Below are positions 5,255 through 10,575 of a DNA stretch of 20,082 nt, piece by piece. The translations under genes and the position numbers were made by a program. The notes beneath the pieces are model-generated. The model was given only the letters and a program-made list of their open reading frames with translations, was not told the origin of the DNA and searched no databases. Numbering within the stretch: position 1 is the stretch's first letter; the number at the start of each line of letters is the position of its first letter. The stretch lies in the IMG/VR virus record IMGVR_UViG_3300034190_002600, positions 1 to 20,082 of that record; one strand, given 5' to 3'. The stretch comes from a virus.

Positions 5255-5429
5255 AGTTGAAAAGTGGGCGGATGAAATATCCGCTATTTGTAAAAAATAT
5301 ACTGGTGAAGACTGGTTTTTTCGTTTTGACGCCACTGAAGACGGGTATCACTTTCATGGGTTTGTGGGCATAGCAGAACAGGAGTCAGACAATGAAAAAG
5401 ATAACTGTCCGAGTTTTGTGGGGGAGTGA
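5244..5429 (+). CDS. Hypothetical protein, 61 aa
   Basis: The start may be the GTG at 5244 or the adjacent ATG at 5247; the leader GGGAG (5230-5234) is 9 or 12 bases away, favouring the GTG slightly. It overlaps the previous gene by 8-11 bases. A helix (VEKWADEISAICKKYTG) is followed by a strand-rich stretch (DWFFRFDATEDGYHFHGFVGI), a small alpha/beta fold that I cannot name. The C-terminus overlaps the next small gene by 38 bases. Confidence 0.66.
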   Translation: MMLEVEKWADEISAICKKYTGEDWFFRFDATEDGYHFHGFVGIAEQESDNEKDNCPSFVGE

Positions 5430-5562
5430 TGAAATACCTCAAAGCTATTCGTTCAATACGCAAGCCGAAGCCGATGCGTTTTTGTTTGGTGTTGATGAGT
5501 CCAACGGGTGGCTCTCTTATGAGGTAGAGGAAGACATCGAGGTGAGTAATGAAAATTCATGA
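5392..5562 (+). CDS. Small conserved-looking protein, 56 aa
   Basis: This small gene starts at an ATG with AGGAG (5380-5384) seven bases upstream and ends at a TGA that overlaps the next start by 14 bases. The protein runs MKKITVRVLWGSDEIPQSYS, then NTQAEADAFLFGVDESNGW and an acidic end. A strand, a 'F.T.AE.DAFL.GVDE..GW' helix-turn and a closing strand match a type of tiny phage protein that I recall from marine phage genomes; its role is unknown. The good ribosome site and the exact packing between neighbours support it. Confidence 0.75.
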   Translation: MKKITVRVLWGSDEIPQSYSFNTQAEADAFLFGVDESNGWLSYEVEEDIEVSNENS

Positions 5563-5794
5563 GGGTGTATTGAATCGTTATGTGACGTGTAATAACTGGA
5601 CGGTGTATCTCGATGAGCGGGGTATGCCGATTGGGTTTGAACACGCCACATTAGGCGATGAAGGGGGGAGCGGCGGTCTGTGGTTTGACGGCGTCGTTCT
5701 GGTTGACTATGACGGCGTCTTTGAACTGCCCGAGGGCGTCACTCAAACTTGTAAAAAATTGGGCTTTAACATGAGCTACGTTGAGGGGGATTGA
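5549..5794 (+). CDS. Hypothetical beta-rich protein, 81 aa
   Basis: This protein of unknown function has GAGGTGA (5539-5545) just upstream of the ATG. The sequence is rich in alternating strands and turns (VLNRYVTCNNWTVYLDERG, GGLWFDGVVLVDYDGVFELP), suggesting an all-beta fold; it is acidic and soluble. Its stop overlaps the start of the following peptide by one base. Confidence 0.68.
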   Translation: MKIHEGVLNRYVTCNNWTVYLDERGMPIGFEHATLGDEGGSGGLWFDGVVLVDYDGVFELPEGVTQTCKKLGFNMSYVEGD

Positions 5795-5889
5795 TGTTTC
5801 TGTTGAATTGGATTGCGAAATTGATTTACGGCGAAGAAGCCGTTGACAAAGCAATGAAGAAACCGGTTAAGCGGCGTCGCCGCCGTTGA
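5794..5889 (+). CDS. 31-residue peptide with hydrophobic head and Arg tail
   Basis: This peptide has a strong ribosome site (GAGGGGG, 5783-5789) and one-base overlap with the previous stop, then the terminator. It begins MFLLNWIAKLIYG, a short amphipathic or membrane-seeking helix, and ends KKPVKRRRRR. Such a layout would suit a membrane- or nucleic-acid-binding micro-protein. It is too short for a family assignment, and only the ribosome site and spacing support it. Confidence 0.55.
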   Translation: MFLLNWIAKLIYGEEAVDKAMKKPVKRRRRR

Positions 5890-5895
5890 CCATCG

Positions 5896-5919
5896 AGCCC
5901 CGCCAGTCGGGGCTTTTTT
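5896..5919 (+). terminator. Rho-independent terminator
   Basis: AGCCCCG (5896-5902), loop CCAGT, CGGGGCT (5908-5914), then a run of T to 5919. It closes the 5042-5889 cassette. Confidence 0.9.
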
Positions 5920-5954
5920 ATAAGCGACCCCAAATAACTTTTTAAAAAATTAGC

Positions 5955-5983
5955 TTGACAAACGAAATCGGGTATGCGATAAT
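5955..5983 (+). promoter_or_regulatory. Strong promoter with extended -10 and TATGCGA
   Basis: TTGACA (5955-5960), 17 bases, GATAAT (5978-5983) with an extended -10 TGC just before it. TATGCGA (5973-5979), the complement of the recurring heptamer, overlaps the -10. Confidence 0.85.
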
Positions 5984-5990
5984 GGCCACA

Positions 5991-6056
5991 TGACTGGGAA
6001 ATCTCAGTCATCTTCGGGAAGCCCCCGAGGTACTCTTTAACAATCAACTACGGGAG
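5991..6056 (+). promoter_or_regulatory. Structured leader with boxA-like sequence
   Basis: Between the promoter and the 6065 gene lie two small stems (GACTG/CAGTC and TCGGG/CCCGA, within 5992-6028), then CTCTTTAACAA (6033-6043) and CAACTACGGGAG (6045-6056). CTCTTTAACA is the core of the ribosomal RNA boxA, where NusB and S10 bind in proteobacteria. Whether it works as boxA here is inference. Confidence 0.5.
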
Positions 6057-6064
6057 AATTCGCC

Positions 6065-6412
6065 ATGAGTGAATCAACGCCTTTTAAACAGCCTAATGGT
6101 CATTACTTCTTAGCTGTTAACCTTTCCGGATGGAGATGGTCAAAAGCGCAAGACCCTATAACCGCAATTAAAGACGCGGCCGGTGACCAACCTAATCAGG
6201 CAGTAGCCTGTGTTTACGGGAAGGGAGTTCAATGCACTGGATTAGGAGGGTTTGAGTGGGACATGGATACCCCGCCAGTACCGGTGGGATTATTCATAGC
6301 TTCCGCCCGAGGCATAAGACCTATAAAGGCTAATGAGAAAGCATATCCAAAGAACTCGCAATCTTGTGAGGATTGGATAGCAACTCAAAACAGGGAGTTT
6401 ACCGAGGCGTAA
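6065..6412 (+). CDS. Hypothetical protein, 115 aa, single-gene cassette
   Basis: This protein of unknown function has GGGAG (6052-6056) eight bases before its ATG. The sequence mixes strands and turns (GHYFLAVNLSGWRWSKAQD, AVACVYGKGVQCTGLGGFEW), has two cysteines in the centre, and shows no signal peptide or membrane segment. It forms a unit on its own, with the strongest promoter in the window and a terminator six bases after the stop, so it may be made early and in quantity. Its role could be in host takeover, but nothing in the sequence shows this. Confidence 0.75.
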   Translation: MSESTPFKQPNGHYFLAVNLSGWRWSKAQDPITAIKDAAGDQPNQAVACVYGKGVQCTGLGGFEWDMDTPPVPVGLFIASARGIRPIKANEKAYPKNSQSCEDWIATQNREFTEA

Positions 6413-6417
6413 AACCG

Positions 6418-6449
6418 AGGCCGGCCGGAGTAATCTAGCCGGCCTTTTT
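6418..6449 (+). terminator. GGCCGGC-type terminator
   Basis: AGGCCGGC (6418-6425) pairs with GCCGGCCT (6438-6445) and T continues to 6449. It is a near-copy of the terminators at 7986 and 9518. Confidence 0.9.
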
Positions 6450-6466
6450 ATTTTCTAAAAAATTAC

Positions 6467-6533
6467 TTGCATTGTGTTGCGTTTTATAGGAATATCGCGA
6501 GTGAGCAATTTTGCTCGGTCATAACTACGGGAG
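6467..6533 (+). promoter_or_regulatory. Promoter and leader of the DUF932 gene
   Basis: TTGCAT (6467-6472), 17 bases, GAATAT (6490-6495). The leader holds the dyad GAGCAA-TT-TTGCTC (6503-6516) and TAACTACGGGAG (6522-6533). The heptamer TCGCATA is absent; ATATCGCGA stands in a similar place. Confidence 0.55.
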
Positions 6534-6541
6534 AAACGATT

Positions 6542-7735
6542 ATGACAACTTATCAAACCAACGCCTTTTCTCACGGGATCGGCAACAGCGCCGTTGCTTC
6601 TAACTGGGCTAATCGTCCAGACGATCAGCGGTTTCTTTCACTTGATGACATGTTGGCTCATAAAAAGATCGACGCCAGTCAGATGAAGTCTCGCATTGTC
6701 GATACTCACAAGATGAATATCGTCGGCACGATTGATGCCGATAACCCATCGTTGGGTGACGTCATTGTGGAGTACACCGATGAGAACGGGATCGAGGGCG
6801 ACAACATGCCAACGAACTGGTCATTCGGTCAGCTATCTCAGTTGGCAGGGGCTCCGGCCGGTTACCTTAAAGACTTACCCGCTCCAATGGTTGCGGACTG
6901 TTTGCAGTGGGGTTTGCAACATAACCGCTCTCGCGACTTGGTTAAGGTGTACAGCCGAGGCGATTCAGGTGAACTGCGAGCCGCGACTGGTGCTGACTAC
7001 GGCCGGATCTACGATCATGAGATCCTGAAGCCTATTAAAGATTTGGTTGACGCGAGCGAGGGACGTTGGAAAGTACCCGGAATGATGGTTGGGCATGGCG
7101 CTAATGGCATGGCTGTTTACGATCCTGAAGTACCAGTCACCAAAGATACGACGACACTGTTTGCCAGTGACCGCGATATTTTTGTTTTCTTGGTTGATGA
7201 TCGGAATCCTATTGAAGTGGGTAAGCTACCTAATGGCGAGCCCGATTTAATGTTCCGTGGTTTCTATGCGTGGAACTCCGAGACCGGTAGCAAGACGGCC
7301 GGTGTCGCGGCGATGTACCTGCGTGGCGTTTGTATGAATCGTAATCTATGGGGCGTTGAGAATTTTCATGAGATCAAGATTCGTCACACTAAGTTTGCAC
7401 CGGATCGTTTCGCTATCGAGGCCCGTCCCGCATTGCAATCGTTTGCCACTGGTGCAACGTCTACTTTTGTGGAAGGCGTCCAGAAGGCTAAATCAGCTAA
7501 CGTCGCTAAAACTGACGACGATAGACTGGACTTTCTGACTAAACGTGCGGGGCTCTCTCAGCGCATGGCGAAAGCGGCGATGCAACGCCATGAGAAAGAG
7601 GAAGGCCGGCCGGTTGAATCAGTGTGGGACGCGGCTCAAGCGATCACCGCTATTGCGCGTGACATTCCGCACCAAGATAACCGGATCGACATTGAACGCC
7701 GTGCGGGTAAATTGTTGGATAAAGTCGCCGCATAA
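6542..7735 (+). CDS. DUF932 (phage/plasmid-like) protein
   Basis: This 397-residue protein resembles the DUF932 family, which is widespread in phages and plasmids but has no settled biochemical role. Family-like segments include LSQLAGAPAGYLKDLPAPMV, then ATGADYGRIYDHEIL, ASDRDIFVFLVDD and FRGFYAWNSETGSKTAGVAA, followed by MYLRGVCMNRNLWG. The core runs from about residue 70 to 330, and a helical C-terminus follows. No catalytic signature or membrane segment is visible. The start at 6542 has GGGAG at 6529-6533; an in-frame ATG at 6467 lies in the promoter and is rejected. It shares its cassette with the small gene at 7749. It is the largest protein of the accessory half. Confidence 0.82.
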   Translation: MTTYQTNAFSHGIGNSAVASNWANRPDDQRFLSLDDMLAHKKIDASQMKSRIVDTHKMNIVGTIDADNPSLGDVIVEYTDENGIEGDNMPTNWSFGQLSQLAGAPAGYLKDLPAPMVADCLQWGLQHNRSRDLVKVYSRGDSGELRAATGADYGRIYDHEILKPIKDLVDASEGRWKVPGMMVGHGANGMAVYDPEVPVTKDTTTLFASDRDIFVFLVDDRNPIEVGKLPNGEPDLMFRGFYAWNSETGSKTAGVAAMYLRGVCMNRNLWGVENFHEIKIRHTKFAPDRFAIEARPALQSFATGATSTFVEGVQKAKSANVAKTDDDRLDFLTKRAGLSQRMAKAAMQRHEKEEGRPVESVWDAAQAITAIARDIPHQDNRIDIERRAGKLLDKVAA

Positions 7736-7748
7736 AGGAGAATATGCA

Positions 7749-7958
7749 ATGCTTGGTATATATCAATACCCTCATGGAATAATGTTAAATCCACGCGAGT
7801 GGGTTTTACAGGGTGACCCAGACTCTGATGTTGCGACGTTCGACACGGTTGAGGATGCGGTGTCATTTCTCAACGAAAAAACCGGAGAAACATACGACGA
7901 AGACGGTTGGGAAAAAGTGGGTATATTTATCGGGGATTACGACGACGAAGATGAGTGA
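7749..7958 (+). CDS. Hypothetical acidic protein, 69 aa
   Basis: The ATG at 7749 follows AAAGGAG (7735-7740) at eight bases, 13 bases after the DUF932 stop, so the two are co-transcribed. The frame is open far upstream inside the DUF932 gene, but that part is not coding. The protein is compact and acidic (VATFDTVEDAVSFLNEKTG, then DEDGWEKVGIFIGDYDDEDE). Unknown function, possibly a partner of the DUF932 protein because of the coupling. Confidence 0.72.
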   Translation: MLGIYQYPHGIMLNPREWVLQGDPDSDVATFDTVEDAVSFLNEKTGETYDEDGWEKVGIFIGDYDDEDE

Positions 7959-7985
7959 CGATCCCTGCTTATGATCTCACTAATT

Positions 7986-8022
7986 GAGGCCGGCCGGAGC
8001 AATCCCGCCGGCCTTTTTATTG
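7986..8022 (+). terminator. GGCCGGC-type terminator, 37-base exact copy of 9518
   Basis: AGGCCGGC (7987-7994) pairs with GCCGGCCT (8007-8014); T runs to 8018. The 37 bases 7986-8022 are identical to 9518-9554. The T-run is followed by A and the -35 box of the next promoter. Confidence 0.92.
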
Positions 8023-8074
8023 ACCGCTAGAAATAGCTATGCGATATTGGCAACTCATTTCATAACTACGGGAG
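8020..8074 (+). promoter_or_regulatory. Promoter with extended -10, TATGCGA and leader
   Basis: TTGACC (8020-8025), 17 bases, GATATT (8043-8048), preceded by TGC. TATGCGA (8038-8044) overlaps the -10. TAACTACGGGAG (8063-8074) is the leader of the 8083 gene. Confidence 0.78.
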
Positions 8075-8082
8075 AAATTGAG

Positions 8083-8283
8083 ATGTGCGAAAACATTGTA
8101 ACTATGTATGTACCATGCGGTTATGACTATCGTGCAGTTGACTATCGTTGCGGCTCAACGGGGATAGATGGCAATCCAGTGTGGTGCCCGACTTGTGAGA
8201 ACTCGGATCGAGTTCGCCGCATTATGGACGATAGCGACGCCGATAACGCTTGGTTGAATTCGGCCGGTTGGGGGGAAATCTAA
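8083..8283 (+). CDS. Small protein with a CxxC zinc-ribbon-like end
   Basis: This 66-residue protein is started from the ATG at 8083, with GGGAG (8070-8074) upstream. It has five cysteines (2, 12, 23, 35, 38); Cys12, Cys23 and the CPTC pair at 35-38 could bind zinc in a ribbon-like fold. The rest is short helices and an acidic stretch (RRIMDDSDADNAW). The role is unknown; DNA- or protein-binding is the usual use of such folds. It opens a four-gene cassette ending at 8837, and its stop overlaps the next ATG by one base. Confidence 0.7.
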   Translation: MCENIVTMYVPCGYDYRAVDYRCGSTGIDGNPVWCPTCENSDRVRRIMDDSDADNAWLNSAGWGEI

Positions 8284-8480
8284 TGACAAATATTTATTGG
8301 TCTAATTCACCATTGGCACACACAATCCGCACCAGTGATGGCTACATGGTTGAGCATTTGGTTTGTGATTTGGATAAAGCATTACGTGAACTGGCACTAT
8401 GGAATGAACACGATCCGGACACGGGTTATGTTTTGGATACAGAAACCATCATGGCGGACGACGATCCGCGGGGAGCGTGA
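8283..8480 (+). CDS. Hypothetical protein, 65 aa
   Basis: The ATG at 8283 overlaps the previous stop by one base (TAATG), with GGGGGGAAA upstream as ribosome site; an in-frame ATG at 8250 lies within the previous gene. The protein is acidic, with a central helix (LVCDLDKALRELALWNEH) and a C-terminal acidic tail. It is not recognised. It is the second gene of the 8083-8837 cassette. Confidence 0.7.
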   Translation: MTNIYWSNSPLAHTIRTSDGYMVEHLVCDLDKALRELALWNEHDPDTGYVLDTETIMADDDPRGA

Positions 8481-8481
8481 G

Positions 8482-8664
8482 ATGACTTATTTACCTAAAC
8501 CGGAACAGGCGTGGCAACTGCTTTCGGATCAGCAAAAAAAGCTTTACCCCTTAGAAGTGGTGCTTTCAGATATCGAGAGCGACAAAGAAAAATACCCCGC
8601 ACCAGACGTGGTTTATCTTGATCTTGATTGTTTTCGAGTCTGGGATTCAAGGTGCTGTAAATGA
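8482..8664 (+). CDS. Hypothetical protein, 60 aa
   Basis: GGGGAG (8470-8475) precedes the ATG at 8482, one base after the previous stop. The protein is mostly helix then a strand (EQAWQLLSDQQKKLYPLEVV, then PDVVYLDLDCFRVWD), ending with two adjacent cysteines. Unknown function. It overlaps the next start by four bases (ATGA). Confidence 0.68.
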   Translation: MTYLPKPEQAWQLLSDQQKKLYPLEVVLSDIESDKEKYPAPDVVYLDLDCFRVWDSRCCK

Positions 8665-8837
8665 ACAGGCAACAACTGGAAGCACTGTACCGCGTGTTCT
8701 GTCGGGACGCCGATGGATCGTCATCGTTTTTGGCATTTCGGCGGAGAGCCATGCGAGCGACGTTTGATGATAGCTACATGATTCGATGGTGCGATATGTG
8801 GCTCGGGATCGAGCCCGACGGCTATACCCATAGCTAA
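8661..8837 (+). CDS. Hypothetical protein, 58 aa
   Basis: This small gene has AAGGTG (8649-8654) before its ATG and a four-base overlap with the previous gene. It reads MNRQQLEALYRVFCRDADGS, then a basic helix (FRRRAMRATFDDSYMIRW) and WLGIEPDGYTHS. I recall similar small proteins ending in 'W.GIEPDGYTHS' from phage genomes but not a function. The terminator begins seven bases after the stop. Confidence 0.72.
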   Translation: MNRQQLEALYRVFCRDADGSSSFLAFRRRAMRATFDDSYMIRWCDMWLGIEPDGYTHS

Positions 8838-8843
8838 CCAGAG

Positions 8844-8868
8844 AGCCGGCCGAGAGCCGGCTTTTTTT
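8844..8868 (+). terminator. GCCGGC-type terminator
   Basis: AGCCGGC (8844-8850), loop CGAGA, GCCGGCT (8856-8862), T-run to 8868, followed by A and the next -35 box. Confidence 0.92.
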
Positions 8869-8869
8869 A

Positions 8870-8933
8870 TTGCATTACCTATGGCGTTTATCGCATACTA
8901 AGCACTGGCCAATAACGGCTTTAACTACGGGAG
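8870..8933 (+). promoter_or_regulatory. Promoter with TCGCATA and leader
   Basis: TTGCAT (8870-8875), 18 bases, CATACT (8894-8899). TCGCATA (8891-8897) overlaps the -10. The leader holds ACTGGCCAATAACGGC (8904-8919), repeated exactly at 9586-9601, and TAACTACGGGAG (8922-8933). Confidence 0.65.
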
Positions 8934-8941
8934 TATTTAAC

Positions 8942-9502
8942 ATGACTGATTTAAACCAAAACACTTCGGTTAACGTGGACAACGTCGAGCCGATGAAAGC
9001 CGAGTTCACGCCGGATGATCTTCGCGTTGAACTGGATAAACTTCAGCACAAATTGAGAATGTCTGATCTTGAGGCTGAACGGGAGCGGGAGCGGGCTAAT
9101 GGCTATCTCGAAAAAAACCAGAACATCACGGCCGGCATTTTCGCATTGATTGAGCCCGAGATACTGGCGGCGTTTACTTCAATGGTTGAGGAAGCGATGG
9201 GCGATGTACTGAACACTAACGATTTCGAGAACGCCGTCGAGAGTATCGTCGATTCGATTGTCGATAGGCGCGTCGAGTCTGAAGTCGAAAACGCTTTTGA
9301 GGGGTCACAATTTGTTGATGGTGACGACGTGGACGAACGGATCAGCGATGCTATCGGTGACAGTTCTTTCGATTCGGCCGTTCGTGACGTGGTGCAGGAA
9401 ATGGTTAACGATGGCGATATTCTAGCCGACACGGCTATCCGCGATGCGGTGCGCGAAATGATAAACGATGGCGATATTCAGTTGACGTTTACTAGCGTTT
9501 AA
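8942..9502 (+). CDS. Acidic coiled-coil protein with internal repeats
   Basis: This 186-residue very acidic protein is started at 8942 (GGGAG at 8929-8933). Residues 25-60 form a probable coiled coil (DLRVELDKLQHKLRMSDLEA). The C-terminal half is made of degenerate helical repeats; the clearest pair is SAVRDVVQEMVNDGDI (145-160) and TAIRDAVREMINDGDI (164-179), with weaker copies (NAVESIVDSIVD, ERISDAIGD) before them. No known domain is recognised. The high negative charge could mimic DNA, or the protein could be a multivalent scaffold; neither is shown. It is alone in its cassette. Confidence 0.75.
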   Translation: MTDLNQNTSVNVDNVEPMKAEFTPDDLRVELDKLQHKLRMSDLEAERERERANGYLEKNQNITAGIFALIEPEILAAFTSMVEEAMGDVLNTNDFENAVESIVDSIVDRRVESEVENAFEGSQFVDGDDVDERISDAIGDSSFDSAVRDVVQEMVNDGDILADTAIRDAVREMINDGDIQLTFTSV

Positions 9503-9517
9503 CCGATCCAGAAACGC

Positions 9518-9554
9518 GAGGCCGGCCGGAGCAATCCCGCCGGCCTTTTTATTG
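9518..9554 (+). terminator. GGCCGGC-type terminator, exact copy of 7986
   Basis: AGGCCGGC (9519-9526) pairs with GCCGGCCT (9539-9546); T runs to 9550, followed by A and the TTG of the next promoter. All 37 bases match 7986-8022. Confidence 0.92.
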
Positions 9555-9601
9555 CGTTTCTCGCATAACCTTTTATATACTCATGACTGGCCAATAACGG
9601 C
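9552..9601 (+). promoter_or_regulatory. Promoter with TCGCATA and repeated leader
   Basis: TTGCGT (9552-9557), 18 bases, TATACT (9576-9581). TCGCATA (9561-9567) is in the spacer. ACTGGCCAATAACGGC (9586-9601) repeats 8904-8919. The usual ACTACGGGAG is replaced here by ACTTATAGGGAA. Confidence 0.7.
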
Positions 9602-9626
9602 CGGCAACTTATAGGGAATAGAAACC

Positions 9627-9977
9627 ATGAGAAAAGTTACTAGAAACATTGTCGAAGCTTGGGCGCGGGGCGACAGTCTGACCAGTGGTAACACGTCAAC
9701 CAACGGCTTTGAGATTTACCTGCACGGTAACGAAATCGCGTGTAAGTGTGTCGGGGAAGTCATCGCGTTGACACTGTCTGGTTGGAACACTGTTACAACT
9801 CGCGAGCGCCTCAACGGCATTTTGAACTTCTACGGGATCAAGTACAGGTTCGCGCAACGCGATTTCGAGCCGGTGCTTATCCTTGAGCGCGACGTCATCG
9901 AAATTAGCGAGTTTGAGCCGGTGCATTTTGATATCGTCACGCAACGCTTAGTCGATGCTCCAGTGGTGACGGCATGA
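9627..9977 (+). CDS. Conserved-looking hypothetical protein, 116 aa
   Basis: The ribosome site is AGGGAA (9612-9617) before the ATG. A Asn/Thr/Ser stretch followed by a strand (SGNTSTNGFEIYLHGNEIA, residues 20-38) and then LSGWNTVTTRERLNGIL (50-66) is a pattern that I recall from small proteins of unknown role in many unrelated phages. The remainder (FAQRDFEPVLILERDVIEI) is strand-rich. It is soluble and compact, with no catalytic signature. It overlaps the next gene by four bases. Confidence 0.75.
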   Translation: MRKVTRNIVEAWARGDSLTSGNTSTNGFEIYLHGNEIACKCVGEVIALTLSGWNTVTTRERLNGILNFYGIKYRFAQRDFEPVLILERDVIEISEFEPVHFDIVTQRLVDAPVVTA

Positions 9978-10189
9978 GCGAAGTTACATGCCCCATTGAT
10001 GAAGTGCGGATCGTCAATTTAACGCCGGACTGGGTGAGCGCTGTTCGTATTTATTGCGAAGTACTGCAAAATCCGGATGCGGGCCACACTGCGAAACGCG
10101 ACGCCGTGGACGATCTAATGCGACTGGCTAAACACGTTGACGCCCAACAGTCGGCAATGCTTACCCGCGACGATCCATACGACGACTAA
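9974..10189 (+). CDS. Hypothetical protein, 71 aa
   Basis: The ATG at 9974 overlaps the previous TGA (ATGA), implying coupled translation. The protein is helical in the middle (WVSAVRIYCEVLQNPDAGHT and AKRDAVDDLMRLAKHVDAQQ), with an acidic end. Unknown function. It closes the last accessory cassette before the presumed origin. Confidence 0.7.
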   Translation: MSEVTCPIDEVRIVNLTPDWVSAVRIYCEVLQNPDAGHTAKRDAVDDLMRLAKHVDAQQSAMLTRDDPYDD

Positions 10190-10206
10190 CCAGTCCCAAC
10201 CAATCG

Positions 10207-10231
10207 AGCCGGCCCCGTGCCGGCTTTTTTT
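10207..10231 (+). terminator. GCCGGC-type terminator
   Basis: AGCCGGC (10207-10213), loop CCCGT, GCCGGCT (10219-10225), seven T to 10231. It insulates the accessory cassettes from the origin region. Confidence 0.92.
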
Positions 10232-10321
10232 CGCCGGTAGATAATCAAACCGCGAGCCGTCGGGCGGGCTCCCTGCAAAACGTATGGCGGTCCCTGCACC
10301 GCGAATAACTGGCCAGTGGTT

Positions 10322-10421
10322 AGCGCACCGGATTGGAGCGGATCGGGGAGCGTGGCGCGTCAATTCAGCGCACCGGATCGGGGATCGTGGCCAGTGGATC
10401 GTGGCCAGTGGATCGGGGATC
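10322..10421. repeat. GATC-rich direct repeats
   Basis: GGATCGTGGCCAGT occurs twice in tandem (10382-10395 and 10396-10409), flanked by variants, and AGCGCACCGGAT occurs at 10322 and near 10368. GATC is present at 10341, 10376, 10383, 10397, 10411 and 10418, six in 81 bases; more follow at 10602, 10641 and 10651. The block is immediately upstream of the DnaA boxes. Confidence 0.8.
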
Positions 10422-10464
10422 GTGACCGGCAGTTATCGAGCCCCCGTATTTATGCGCGGTTTTC

Positions 10465-10575
10465 TGTGGATAAAACACCAAGCAGCAACGTTGACCTGGG
10501 GTTGCGTTTTTCGCATACAATCAACAACTTAACCTGTGGATAAAATCGAAAGTTATCCACAGACACTTATCCACA
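10465..10575. other. Putative replication origin: four perfect DnaA boxes and an IHF-like site
   Basis: TTATCCACA, the E. coli consensus DnaA box, occurs at 10553-10561 and 10567-10575, and its complement TGTGGATAA at 10465-10473 and 10535-10543. All four are exact. AATCAACAACTTA (10519-10531) fits the IHF consensus WATCAANNNNTTR and lies between the first and second boxes. GATC-rich repeats lie to the left and an AT-rich stretch (about 10697-10765) to the right. Together these are the parts of a bacterial-type origin, so host DnaA may start phage replication here. Confidence 0.75.
10491..10521 (+). promoter_or_regulatory. Promoter candidate inside the origin
   Basis: TTGACC (10491-10496) followed after 17 bases by CATACA, or after 19 by TACAAT (10516-10521), with TCGCATA at 10511-10517. 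No gene starts for about 270 bases downstream, so any transcript would cross the DnaA boxes. Confidence 0.45.

Noticed and set aside
6467-6541. N-terminal extension of the DUF932 protein from the ATG at 6467
   Set aside because: The extension would lie in the promoter and leader; the ATG at 6542 has the shared leader and a proper ribosome site.
9103-9432. 109-codon minus-strand Ser/Thr-rich frame
   Set aside because: It is the shadow of the acidic repeat gene at 8942; GAC/GAT/GAA-rich codons give Ser-rich antisense.
10382-10421. CRISPR-like repeats
   Set aside because: The 14-base units abut without spacers and there are only two exact copies; this is a tandem repeat near an origin.
10284-10543. 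Overlapping + strand open frames in the origin region
   Set aside because: They consist of translated GATC/GTGG repeats, have no ribosome site and two frames are open at once, as expected for repetitive GC-rich sequence.
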